Part shown: positions 11,376-21,375 of the stretch, one piece after another | Layout: each line of letters begins with the position of its first letter | How positions within the stretch are numbered: position 1 is the first letter of the stretch | NCBI GenBank assembly: GCA_965153355.1 | Contig: OZ231127.1 | Span: 11,594,001-11,658,000, forward strand | DNA: 64,000 bases | Source: Flaccisagitta enflata | Lineage: Eukaryota > Chaetognatha > Sagittoidea > Aphragmophora | Reading direction: 5' to 3' | Notes under the pieces: generated by a model | Told to the model about the DNA's origin: nothing | Database searches by the model: none | What the model saw: only the letters and a program-made list of their open reading frames with translations | Made by a program: the position numbers and the translations under genes

Positions 11376-11959
11376 ACAGGGTGTGCTAAATTATCCAGAC
11401 TTGACAGTTAATTTTCTTAAAAACCCTGTAGAAAAAATAATTTTTGAAATCATGAGGGGTTGATATAAAAAAGTATCCTTTTTAGTATTCAAAACTAAAA
11501 TTCACAAAGAGTATAATAGTCAGAAATAATACTTTTTAGGTAAATTTGACCCAGATATACCACTCCTCAAAAAAATTGATCAAAAAGAACTGAAATTCTG
11601 TTTTTAGTTTTTCTTGCCCTTTTGGTTACGTTTATTAGCTTTTTGATATTGATTTAACTTACATCCCTCAGTATTGTGTGTGTCAAGCTACGAAAGTCTC
11701 TATAAAGTAGTTACAAATACAAAAAACTATGATTTTTTAACCTATTTTGCATTTAAAATAAAATGCTGTGAAAATCAAAATTTTTGCTTCAAATCATTTA
11801 ACTCCCATAGTGACAAGAGCTTTAGAAAAGACCTGCAGTCAATTCTAGCCTCTAGTATGACTAACTGGGGTACTCTGGCTCAAATTTTATAGTGCTGGGT
11901 TATTTTTAAGCATGGTTTTCTTTTTATGGAGCAAGTCCAGATAATTTTGCACACCCTGT
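11376..11959. mobile_element. TA-flanked TIR element (mariner-like, non-coding)
   Basis: The ends ACAGGGTGTGCTAAATTATC and its mirror GATAATTTTGCACACCCTGT are flanked by TA (11374-11375, 11960-11961). Length 584 bp, AT-rich, with no transposase motif found. Confidence 0.82.
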
Positions 11960-12207
11960 TATTGATTTTCACGAAAATACAAAAAAATTGTGAAAGAAAT
12001 TAAAAAGAATTATAACCCTAAAAATAATGGTTTTAAAGACCTCTGGTTGGCGTCATTTGAAAGAAAAAAATGGGCTCTTTATTAGTTGTGAATATAAAAA
12101 GAATATCATCTTGGTCAATAGCTCAACTTCTGTGCCTTAAATCGCAATTGAAAAACTTGATCTCTCCCTTACATTTGAAAAAGTCGAATTATGTAATTTG
12201 TCTTTTT

Positions 12208-12410
12208 AGTCGCGTGCTACGCGACTCTATGAACTGCTATGTTGGTTGGTCGATCGGTCAGTCCGTCGGTCACCGTTTGCTTTTTCGGCATTTTTGGGCG
12301 TCTTTTGCATTACTGCTCCTGCTATCAGTCTTTTAATCATTTAGTCTTTTAGTCTTTTTGTCTTTTAGTCTTTAAGACAGCAGGCAACTTGTGAGGTGTC
12401 GGCCTTGTTT
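12208..12410 (+). mobile_element. B1 element with a TTTAGTC core
   Basis: The 5' hairpin AGTCGCGTGCTACGCGACT and GGTC tract are followed by a core of repeated TCTTTTAGTC words (about 12320-12372). It ends GAGGTGTCGGCCTTGTTT. The next B copy begins two bases later. Confidence 0.82.
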
Positions 12411-12412
12411 TT

Positions 12413-12598
12413 AGTCGCGTGCACGCGACTCTACAACCCGCTTTGTCCGTTGGTTGGTTGGTTGGTCGGTCACACTTTTCTTTTTTTTATGGTTTTATTT
12501 CTTTGACCTCACTGCTCCTGCCCAAATAGTCTGGTGACCTTAAATATGGCTCCTGCCCACCTGCACGCGACTTCGGTAGCCGTGTATCCGGCCGTGTT
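12413..12598 (+). mobile_element. B1 element, full length
   Basis: AGTCGCGTGCACGCGACT tip, GGTT/GGTC tract, CACTGCTCCTGCCCAAAT, subterminal GCACGCGACTTCGG, then GCCGTGTATCCGGC hairpin and CGTGTT end. Confidence 0.85.
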
Positions 12599-12740
12599 AA
12601 CTTACTATCTTAGTTTGGATAGAGAAAGGAGCGCTTACAGCTTGTAGCTTCAAGAATTCTTTGAGCACATGGTGCATTATATGATTGTGTCGCCTGCCCT
12701 TGCCCTTGTTGCTGCTGCCCTTCTCTTCATAATCATCTGA

Positions 12741-13086
12741 GATGTGGAGGGCGTGGTCACTGATAACTCCAGATCGTCTTGATGAAGGGATTTTTAGTCG
12801 TCTGCTCGCTACTCTATAACCCAGTCCATCCATCTGTCAGTTTGTAACGCTTTGCTTTTTACGTCTTTTTTTGCATTACCGCTCTTGTCCAAATGCTTGG
12901 TTAACCTTTCTTATCACTGCCCCTGCCCACCCGCGCCCTACTTCAGTGGCCATATGTCCGGCTTTGTATCATTTGTCCTGTTTACAAAGGTCAAGGTGGG
13001 AGACATAACTCTGCCATTCCATCTGTGATCGTCTGTGATGTGGAGGGCGTGGTCACTGATAACTCAGATCCTCTTGATAAAGGTCT
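12741..13086 (+). repeat. Local duplication, period about 296 bp
   Basis: GATGTGGAGGGCGTGGTCAC and its continuation GATAACTC...CTTGAT occur at 12741 and again at 13037. B copies follow each one (12796 and 13133), so these two B copies may stem from one insertion plus segmental duplication. Confidence 0.8.
12796..12967 (+). mobile_element. B1 element
   Basis: Degenerate tip AGTCGTCTGCTCGCTACT, CCATCTGTC tract, CCCACCCGCGCCCTACTTC and ATATGTCCGGCTTTGT end. Confidence 0.7.
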
Positions 13087-13132
13087 CATTATATCGCCGC
13101 AACAGTGGGAACTAAGCAGGTGTTTTTTTTTC

Positions 13133-13340
13133 AGTCGCGTGCACGCAATTCAATAATCCGCCATGTCGGTCTGTCTATTTGTCCATTTGTACATGCCTTG
13201 GTAACATTGTATTGTTTTTTGGTGTTTACCGACAGTTTTTGCAGCTATTCTCTTACTTAGATATTTGATTGATATTTTAATCATTACCCCTTCCCAAATA
13301 ACGCACGCGGCTTGGGTAACCTGGAATCTTGCCTTGTTTT
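13133..13340 (+). mobile_element. B1 element
   Basis: AGTCGCGTGCACGCAATT tip, CGGTCTGTC tract, subterminal GCACGCGGCTTGG and a CTTGCCTTGTTTT end. Confidence 0.7.
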
Positions 13341-13393
13341 CTGAATCAAGTGGAATATTCTAGAGATTTTGAACAGGAAAAAAAATAATCACT

Positions 13394-13395
<2 letters not shown>

Positions 13396-13448
<53 letters not shown>
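13396..13448. repeat. (CT)n microsatellite
   Basis: Pure CT dinucleotide run. Confidence 0.98.
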
Positions 13449-13449
<1 letters not shown>

Positions 13450-13452
<3 letters not shown>

Positions 13453-14018
13453 ACAATGTTAAAAGGTCTCTTTGGGGGGCAAGCCTCGAGAAATCCTGGC
13501 CTAGGAATCTGAGTAATCCTTAACCGCAAGCTCAGTCACAATTCAAGAAATAACCCACTCCTTTAGAGTATTGGAAAACCCGCTAACGATAAACATGTCG
13601 ATTACGACAACATGAGAAATGAGAAATCTTGGATTGTATTTATTATTTCCAGAATCATTAGAATCACTAGAACACTAAGCTTCAAATAACTCCATTTGGC
13701 TTTAGCAAAAACATCATTTTTGGAACAAAGTTTTCTGGTAAAAGTACTAAATTTACCTGCATAAAATTTCATGATATTAAGTCAAAAATAGTGCAAATGC
13801 CATATAGAATGAGTCTGATCTATAATTTCCAGGGGCTGGTTTTTCATCTTTGTTTTTTGGATGAATAGTCTCAATCAGGTCGAATATTGCAATCACCAAA
13901 TTCACCTTGAACCCTCATTCTCACCTTTGCTTAAATGAGTAGATTTTTTTTTTTTGCATTCATTTTTTTTTGTCATGTTTTGTAGAAAAAAAAACTTGTA
14001 TACTTACACCCAATTTTG
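13450..14018. other. No gene recognised
   Basis: AT-rich, unique-looking sequence between a CT run and a B element; no motif, RNA gene or long reading frame was found. Confidence 0.4.
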
Positions 14019-14165
14019 AGTTGCGGACACGCAACTCTTGAACTTGCCGTTTCGGTCTGTCCGTGGGTAGCTTTTTCAAAATGTGAGCGGTTGGCTTTAC
14101 TGCCCCTGCCCGCCCATCCGCGAGGTCACGGCGAGGGGGGGGGGGGAGTGTACACGGCCTTGTTT
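14019..14165 (+). mobile_element. B element with B2-type tip
   Basis: AGTTGCGGACACGCAACT tip (7-bp stem), GGTCTGTCCG, CCCCTGCCCGCCCATCCGCG and GTGTACACGGCCTTGTTT end. The 3' part is B1-like, so this copy mixes subfamily ends. It lies about 270 bp before the discoidin-like gene. Confidence 0.75.
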
Positions 14166-14437
14166 ACCTCGCGTGATGAAATATTACACACAAAATCAGA
14201 TCTGGTGGGCTTTCAGGATCGTTTCTTTTAGTAACGGGTCGTTTGATTTTGTTTTAGTCACATCAAATAATCAAACTGAAAATGATGAACATTGAAGTTT
14301 GAATGATTACTGACTATACATTTTCACACTTAAAAGAAGTAAAAATGAGCTGATACACTAGTGCCACCCTCAGACTTGAGCACTATCTAATTGCCTTTTT
14401 TTCAGATTTGTAAAAAAGCCATTTCCTCAAAGAAAAG

Positions 14438-15154
14438 ATGGGGCTATTGACTGTGCAACTCTTGGTTATTACTGCAATTATTGCGACATGGATTTCATTT
14501 TCGGAATCTTCAGAACTGTTTCCAGGTGAGTCATAAAGGGCCAAAAAATAATTAAAACTAATTGCTATTTTGTTTTCGTTTTGGGCACAAATCCATAACT
14601 GCAACCCTACTCCTAATCTTATCCCATACCCTTACAACACCCCAGTGGTATATCAGACAGGACTGGTGTAAGGACATACAAGCAACAAAGACTTGAATGC
14701 AAAAAAAATAGTACGGTTACACCCCGCTATAACGGACCCAAGATCAGCGGAAATCATGGTCCCTTTCTGTATTTCTTTTTATTTCTTATATTGGCAATAA
14801 CAAAATTCCGCCTATGATAGATTAATTTCAATAGTCCCTTGGCCTCCGTTATTGCGGGGTTCAACTGTAGTTGACTTTGTACAAATATTTTATTTTTCAT
14901 TACAATTTCAGTGACTGCCATTTCCGAAGTTGAGTTCAAAGGTGGAGTCGCCCACGCGACTTCCCGTTACGACCAAAACTGGGCGGCGGAGAAAGCTGTC
15001 ATCATTGGCTACAATAAAGGATGGCACAGCGGCCCGACCGAATACGGCAATTTCCCTCAAATGATCTGGTATGCACTTTTTTTTAAACTACGGAGATCAG
15101 AATGTTTTTTTTAATCATGATGACTTCCGGTTCATGATGACGACAACGAAGTCA

Positions 15155-15208
<54 letters not shown>

Positions 15209-15382
15209 GATGATGATGATTACGATGAATCATTGATGATGATTTTGTATGATGATGATGATGATGAATTTGATGGTAGAAATTGTAGATAAGGATTACC
15301 AACATCAATGATGTAAAATGATTATGATGATGATGATTATGATTATGAAGATGATGATGATGATGAAGATGACGACGATGAA

Positions 15383-15454
<72 letters not shown>

Positions 15455-15875
15455 TATTTATTTAATGATGATGTAAGATGTTGAGGGATGACAATGACAA
15501 TGACGATAACGATAATGATAATCCCCTTCAAGGTACGATTTCGCCGCCGCCGACAGCTTTGTCCCCGCGCGCATCACTTTCCGCACTCGAGCCGATGGTG
15601 ACGGGGCAAACTATCGGTTGTACGGACCCTCGATCTGGCAGTTCGTGGGGTCCAACGATCCGTCCTCTTGCAGCAAAGGCGGCAATTGGACTGTGCTGTG
15701 CGAGGATTTGTCAGATGTTGGATATCGTCACAAATTCACCACAAAATTCTGCGACGTCGACGCCAAAATTATGCGGAAGTTCCGATGTTTGGGAATCCTG
15801 ATTTTGAACACGCACCAACCCGGAGGCGCAGTCGCCGTCAGAGAAATTAGAATGTGGAAGAAAGTCTTAGTTTGA
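14438..15875 (+). CDS. Secreted discoidin (F5/8 type C)-like domain protein, 3 exons
   Basis: Exons 14438-14525, 14912-15068 and 15533-15875 join in frame (88+157+343 nt) to 195 codons plus TGA. Donors are GTGAGT and GTATGC; acceptors are TTTCAG and TTCAAG; phases are 1 and 2. Exon 1 encodes a start Met and a hydrophobic signal peptide of about 20 residues. Exons 2-3 encode a galactose-binding-like fold: AHATSRYDQNW, GWHSG..., a PQMIWYDF strand split by intron 2, PARITFR, YGPSIWQFVGSND, and a C-terminal FRCLGI...VREIRMW. Four cysteines in exon 3 could form two disulfides. Discoidin-type domains commonly bind glycans or lipids outside cells (family knowledge); the ligand here is unknown. Intron 2 holds a GAT tract of about 330 bp, and a B2 element starts 11 bp after the stop. 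A possible AATAAA lies near 16311. The gene is missed by single-frame ORF finding because exon 1 is short. Confidence 0.85.
15149..15480. repeat. (GAT)n microsatellite in intron 2
   Basis: Long GATGAT tracts with TATGAT and GACGAC interruptions, in two blocks (about 15156-15270 and 15320-15472), inside the second intron of the discoidin-like gene. Poly-Asp and poly-Ser frames here are artefacts. Confidence 0.97.
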
Positions 15876-15885
15876 GTTACATTTT

Positions 15886-16101
15886 AGTTGCAGACACGCA
15901 ACTATGTGAGAGACTTTGTCCGTTGGTCCGTCGGTCCATTGCATCGGTCCGTATTGATCGAGTCGAAAAGTGGAATAAGGGGCGTTAAAGATACTTTTTG
16001 TGTGTGGGGGGACGAGGGTCAGGGGTGAGAGTTGGAGGTCGGGGTGTGGATGGGGGTTGTATGCCCCTGCCCACAGTATTGTGACCCCACGTCACTTGTT
16101 T
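15886..16101 (+). mobile_element. B2 element in the 3' UTR region
   Basis: AGTTGCAGACACGCAACT tip, CCGTTGGTCCGTCGG tract, GGATGGGGGTTGTATGCCCC, then a GTGACCCCACGTCAC hairpin and TTGTTT end. It starts 11 bp past the TGA of the discoidin-like gene, so the 3' UTR of that gene must run into or across it. Confidence 0.85.
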
Positions 16102-16566
16102 AGAAAACCCTACTCTACTCTACTCTACTCTACTCTACCTTAATCTCTGTTTGTTTGGAATTTGAACATCGATGTCCACCTACCAGCTTTTCAGCTTGGC
16201 AAAAAAAAATATGGTTTGAATATATTTATGGTAGATCTTGACCTGACTTGATATAATGGGGGCAAGCAAAATTAAATAATGAGCCAGGAGAATTATATTT
16301 GGAATATGGACAAATAAAAGGATGCTTTAGGAATTCATGATGACCGGTTATCAAGGATAAACATTTCCATGTTTTCTCGCTAAAATATCTATACAAAAGA
16401 TAAATAGAAACATTGCCATAACCAGCCCTGATTTTAGAGCGGGCCCGCGGGCCCGAGGCCCGCATTTTTGCTGTTGGGCCCGTAAGTTTTTCCAACTGCG
16501 GGCCCGACGGGCCCGCTCATGTTTGGCTCATCATTTTTTATTAATGCTGAAGTGGTATATTCTTTC

Positions 16567-17352
16567 TCACTTTTTTGGGCAGCGGCCCCGAAGGGGACGA
16601 AGTCCTGTAGAATACAGGGGGAATCTGTCCGTCCGTCCGTACGTCCCCCCCCCCGCCCCACCCTCAGGGCTTTGTCTCCTTTGGGGCCCAAATCCAAACT
16701 GTATGGCCCAAATCCAAGCAAAATGGCCCAAATCCAGTCAAAATGGACCAAATCTAGGTGAAATAGGCCAAATCTGGCTAGAAAACCTGACATCTGGCCT
16801 GAGTTCTATCATCTTGGCCCCTTTAACTTAGATTCTGGCTCCCAAAACCTACATCCAAGCCTTAGAGACCCAGATCCTGACCTTTGGGACCCAGATTCTG
16901 ACCTCCAAGACCTAGGTGCTGGCCTTAAAGACCTAAATCCTAGCCTCAGAGGCCCAAATCCTGGCCTCAGAAACTGAAATCCTTGCCTCTGAGACCAAGA
17001 AATTGGTCTCTGAGGCCCAGATTCTGGCCTCAAGAGACCCAGATTCTGGCCTGCTCCTCCCTCAACTTAACCTACAAACTATACAATAAGGGCAAGGGTA
17101 CCATTGTCTATATACTGCCTTTTGTCATTTCGCCATGGAATTCAATGAAAATTTGAATAACAGGGCATCCTGGACAGAAGGAAGGCAGACAGGACAGACG
17201 GACGGACGGACGGACGGATGGACAGATTCCCCCTGTGTTCTACAGGACTTCGTCCCCTTCGGGGCCGCTGCCCTGCTCCCTCTCAACCTTAATCACTTCC
17301 TACTCAAGCAGGGCACGGGTACCGCTGACCACTTACTGCCTTTGGGCTGCTA
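16567..17352 (+). mobile_element. A-family element (A1) inside H1
   Basis: TTTTTTGGGCAGCGGCCCC tip, GTCCTGTAGAATACAGGGGG and CCGT tract. The core is a minisatellite of about 20-21 bp (CCCAGATTCTGGCCTC-like). Then come the inverted block at 17190-17277 and the tail GGGTACCGCTGACCACTTAC with CTGCCTTTGGGCTGCTA. Confidence 0.82.
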
Positions 17353-17815
17353 TTTCTCTCTCTTTTCTTTTCTATCTTTTTTTTTTGTTTCTTTCATTCT
17401 TTCCTCCTATTTCTCTTTTCTTTTTTTTTCTTTATTTACTAGAGACATCAAATTTTTTTTGTTAGCAACCCTACAAGGGACGGACTCCTTTTGAACACAG
17501 GAGGACTTCCATACTTATTTGTCACTCCGTTTGTATGTTTATCCCCCTCCCTATCAGACCTCTTGGGCTTCAAATCAGGCCCCTCAGGTCGGGTTTCGCA
17601 GAACACATTTACCCTTTGAGCAACTGTTTTTTTTTCTTTCTTTCTTTCTTTCCTTCCTTCCTTCTTTTTTCCTTTCTTTTTCTTTCTTTCTTTCTGTCTT
17701 TCTTTTCTTACTTCCTTTCCTTCTTTCCTCTCTGTTTTTCTATCTTTTTTTCTCTCTTTCTTTTTTCCTTTCTTTCTATCTTTCTCTCTTTCTGTCTTTC
17801 TTTCTTTCTTTTGAC
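17350..17815. repeat. CTTT/TTTC-rich tracts with a decayed A fragment
   Basis: Two polypyrimidine microsatellite tracts (about 17350-17440 and 17630-17812) flank a short A-like fragment (CTACAAGGGACGGACTCC...GAACACAGGAGGAC). SFFLSFF-type frames are repeat translations. Confidence 0.85.
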
Positions 17816-18038
17816 AGTAAATTTGTCGGGCCCGCTGTTTTTCAGTCGGGCCCGCTAAATTTGACGGAAGCGTGCCCGACTGGCCCGCTCAGAAAAATCA
17901 CTAAGATCAGGGCTGGCCATAACTTAGTATTGCTATCACCTAACATTGCTATAACTTAACATTGCTATAACATTCCTAAAGTACGTTCTATAAGAATCTC
18001 GCTTGTTTGGCTATTGCTAAGTAGCTATGTGTGACAGC

Positions 18039-18273
18039 CAGGCCTGAATTTAGAGCGTGCCCGCGTGCCCGAGGCACTCTGTTTTGCTGTCGGGCACGCT
18101 GTTTTTGCTGATGGAGTGCCCGGCTGGCACCCTCTCATAACATAAGGTGAACTGAATTTCATTAGGATTGACATTTTTTATTTGATAGCTTAAAGAACAA
18201 TAATCAATTCATCTGATTATTTCTTTGATTTATACATTCATACATTCATTCAATTTTCCTTTCTTTCTTTTTT

Positions 18274-18312
<39 letters not shown>

Positions 18313-18313
18313 G

Positions 18314-18348
<35 letters not shown>

Positions 18349-18873
18349 ATCTTTCTTTCATTCATCCACTCATTTGTTCATTCATTTATTCATTCATGCA
18401 TAAATTCATCCATTTTTTCCATTCACTCATTTACATATTCTTTAGTTTTTGAAGCTGGAATTTTTATTTTTTGAATTTTATTTGTAAATCTGAAAACCAC
18501 TCTAAAATAAGATCTCAATCAAACAAATGGATCAGGAATATCGGATTCTTTGATCCATTCATTTGTTCATAGTGAATTGATTCATTTGTTCATACAAAGG
18601 AGAATCAAATTTTAATACAAAGGAGAATTTGAATTCTCTTAAACATACAATATTGGACTAACTCTGTTTTGCATTCATTTTTTGCTGAATGAATGCATAT
18701 TTCCTTGTGGATTGGTTTCTATTATGTATATTTGTATAATCTTATGATAGAATCAAGTATGAATAGAAGAATGAGGTCGAAACCCGGGCACGCTCATTCT
18801 CTGTCGGGCACGCTGATATTCTGAGGAGCGTGCCCGGCGTGCATGCTCAACAGAATGACTAAATTCAGGCCTG
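18039..18873. mobile_element. H2: hAT-like element
   Basis: The ends CAGGCCTGAATTTAG...CTAAATTCAGGCCTG form a 15-bp perfect TIR. GCGTGCCCG / CGGGCACGC words recur subterminally at both ends, as in H1. TGACAGC occurs next to each end, but not in perfect register, so the target duplication is only approximate. The interior holds a CTTT tract at about 18252-18362. Confidence 0.75.
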
Positions 18874-19059
18874 GACTGACAGCCATTAGCAAGCTAGACA
18901 ATATGCTTGCCCATTATCTCAAGCCGAGACAGAATCTACTGTAGCGTAGCTTTATGGCACCTTTATTGCAGTCGTTTCTCAGTTCAAGTATCTTAGTGTT
19001 TTTGTACCTGCTTGGAAAAAACTTTTTCTTCTTCAGTTAAAAATTCATTGGCTATTTTT

Positions 19060-19892
19060 AGTCGCGTGCTACGCGACTCAACACCCCGCTATGTCGGTCC
19101 ATCGTTTTATTGGTTGGTTGGTTGGTCGGTTGGTCCCCTTTTTGGGCAGCGGCCCCGAAGGGGACGAAGTCCTGTGGAACACAGGGGGACTTTCGTTCGT
19201 CATTCCGTCCGTTCGTCCGTTCGTCCCCCCCAGGCCTTCTCAGGCCTGAAATCTAGCCTCTTAGGCCGGAAATCTGCCCTCTCAGGCCTTGAATCTGCCC
19301 TCTCAGGCCTGAAATCTACCCTCTCAGGCCCAAAATCTGTCCTCTCAGTCCTGAAATCTGCCCTCTCAGGCCTGAAATCTATCCTCTTAGGCCTGAAATC
19401 TGCCCTCTCAGGCCTTGAATCTGCCCTCTCGGGCCTGAAATCTGCCCTCTCAGGCCTGAAATCTGTCCTCTCAGGCCTGAAATCTGCCCTCTCAGGTCTG
19501 AAATCTGCCCTCACAGATTCAAGGCCTGAGCGGGCAGATTTAAGGCCTGAGAGGGCAGATTGTAGGCCTGAGTTAGCAGAATTCAGGCCTAAGAGGGCCT
19601 TGGGGGAACGGACGGACGGACGGAATGACGAACGAAAGTCCCCCTGTGTTCCACAGGACTTCGTCCCCTTCGGGGCCGCTGCCCTGCTTCTTCTCACTCT
19701 ATATCACAATCATGCAAAGCAGGGCAACGGGTATCGCTGACCACATATTGCCCTTGGGCGACCTGTTACTTTTTTGGCGTTTTTGAGCTTTTTGAGCATA
19801 CGGCCCCTGCCCAGTTGCCCTGGTGACTTTCTCCAGTACTGCCCCTGTCCAACCGCACACGACAAGGGAAGCCTGGTGTCCGGCCTTGTTAT
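19060..19892 (+). mobile_element. B1 element split by an A insertion
   Basis: The 5' half (19060-19140) has AGTCGCGTGCTACGCGACT and GGTTGGTCGG...GGTCCCC. The 3' half (19770-19892) resumes at TTTTTTGGCGTTTTTGAGC and runs to CTGGTGTCCGGCCTTGTT. The uninterrupted order is seen in the copy at 28597-28808. Confidence 0.9.
19141..19769 (+). mobile_element. A-family element (A1) nested in B
   Basis: Tip TTTTTGGGCAGCGGCCCC, A1 block, and a core of about 13 well-homogenised 21-bp repeats (GGCCTGAAATCTGCCCTCTC plus A). Then the inverted A1 block and the tail GGGTATCGCTGACCACATA with GCCCTTGGGCGACCTGTTAC. The 242-codon LSGLKSALSGLKS frame arises because 21 is divisible by three; I do not call a gene. 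Confidence 0.88.
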
Positions 19893-20410
19893 TTTGTAGT
19901 GCAGCATTTTGAATGCGTTATACGAGCCAAGGGAGACAATTCTAGGGCGACTATTGATAAACACAAAATCACGAACTGTGTACACTAACTCATGCCTGTG
20001 AACTTGTGAAATTAAAGGTCTCCAGTTCAAAAAAATCAATATTTAAGTTCCTGGTGTAATTTGTAGGCGCTTAAGTCACTTCAATCCAATCACTATTGAT
20101 ATAGCATGGCATGACATAACAGATACAGCTATAGCATCACTCTACATTAGGAAGCATGCATCACTGTAATTTGAATTTGTGTGTTTTCCTAGCAAAGAAT
20201 TACCAATACACTGGTGAGAAACACAAGTTACGCTATTAAAACACATGTTTCCCAATTCTTATCAGAACAAGTAGAGCTGAAGAAGTAATAAGGCCAATGA
20301 TGCGAAAAAAGCTCGCAATTCAAAAATATTTCGTGCCAACCTACCGACCGACACGGCACTGGTGTTTCAAATAAGGTTTGAGACAAGAATGATAGTACTA
20401 AGCGGTTTTT
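19893..20410. other. No gene recognised
   Basis: AT-rich, unique-looking sequence; CACTGGTGTTTCAAATAAGG and neighbours show no motif. Confidence 0.35.
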
Positions 20411-20860
20411 TGCATTTTTGAGTATACAAACCAAGAACCATCAAGTAGAAATTCTTTCCCAAGGCGCCTTTTGAAAAAAATGAAAACTTTAAGATTTTCA
20501 GCATTATGTTACATAAAAATTTTTTTAGGTTGGTTTGGCTTATTTTTTGACAGCTTAATGTTAATCCTGATGAGATTCCTTTTCATTTGATAGGTCGCAC
20601 TTTATGGTTTTAATAAGAAATGAAATATTCAAATTTTAGGCCATCATTGTAATTTTATAACGGTGGTTCTAATGATGAAAATTTTATTTCTTCTGAAAAC
20701 TATATAGTGCGCACGGCTCGATAGGGATCGGTTTAAGCCCTATGAAAACAGCATGTTCTGAGACTTTGCATGGTGTTCCCTAATACTATGGGGCATGTCG
20801 GAAAAATGCGCGCAAATAAATCCGTATTGTAGGAAGCCGTCAAGCGCAATTTACTTATCA
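20411..20860. repeat. Interspersed repeat G, copy 1
   Basis: Matches 27800-28135 in inverted orientation with many substitutions. Shared stretches include GAGTATACAAACCAAGAACC, CCCAAGGCGCCTTTTGAAAA, TAATGTTAATCCTGATGAGA and GTATTGTAGGAAG. No open frame or clear ends; class unknown. Confidence 0.75.
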
Positions 20861-21300
20861 GGTTGACATAATGCACATTTTTTGCAAAACTATCGAAACA
20901 TTTTAATCTTTAGAAAATCGTAGCTCATCTTCTGGTAAAGCCACAATGTTGGGATTGGGCTCATTCGATTGGGTTTTTTAAGTAGTTTTTCTGTGTAAAA
21001 TATCATCTCAATCGGTTGAGCGGTTACTGAAAAAAATGAATCTATTTTTCAAAAATGGCAAAACAATTATCTTTTTTTAATGTAAATTTCAACATTTCAT
21101 TGAGCATTTCAGTGGATGAAAAATTAAGTGATGCGTGGATCTAACAGGGCCTTCCGTCATTTCCACCATGCATTACTCTCAAAGGTTTCGGTTCTAAAAG
21201 ACAATGAGAACTATCCGGATTAAGATCTATGGATGAAGGCAAGGGTTGCAAATCTTTCCATTTTATCATGAATTTGTATGGAATTGTCATCCGTAAATCT
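20861..21300. other. No gene recognised
   Basis: AT-rich sequence without motif or RNA gene. Confidence 0.35.
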
Positions 21301-21302
21301 TT

Positions 21303-21375
21303 AGTTGCGGACACGCAACTACGAGAGGCTTTGTCCGTCCATCGGTCCGTTGGTCCGTTGGTCCATCAGCATAAG
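21303..21375 (+). mobile_element. B2 element, 5' end
   Basis: AGTTGCGGACACGCAACT tip and CGAGAGGCTTTGTCCG with a CCGTTGGTCC tract. It is cut off by the A-family cluster that starts at about 21376; I did not find its 3' end on the far side. Confidence 0.7.

Larger units (their letters stand above)
16423..17915. mobile_element. H1: hAT-like element with nested A element
   Basis: The ends CAGCCCTGAT...ATCAGGGCTG are flanked by a perfect 8-bp target duplication GCCATAAC (16415-16422 and 17916-17923), a hallmark of hAT insertions. Subterminal regions carry repeated, inverted GGGCCCG / CGGGCCCGC words at both ends. The interior contains A element 16567-17352 and CTTT tracts. No transposase was found. 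Confidence 0.88.

Noticed and set aside
15071-15292. Asp-rich frame after exon 2 of the discoidin-like gene
   Set aside because: Read-through into intron 2 (GAT tract). The GTATGC donor and TTCAAG acceptor give an exact in-frame junction instead.
19200-19690. Regular short repeats resembling a CRISPR array
   Set aside because: Units are contiguous, without unique spacers, and lie in an animal genome inside inverted A-element blocks.
19012-19740. 242-codon frame LSGLKSALSGLKS and its antisense partner
   Set aside because: It is the translation of a 21-bp minisatellite inside an A element; both strands are open because the unit is a multiple of three.
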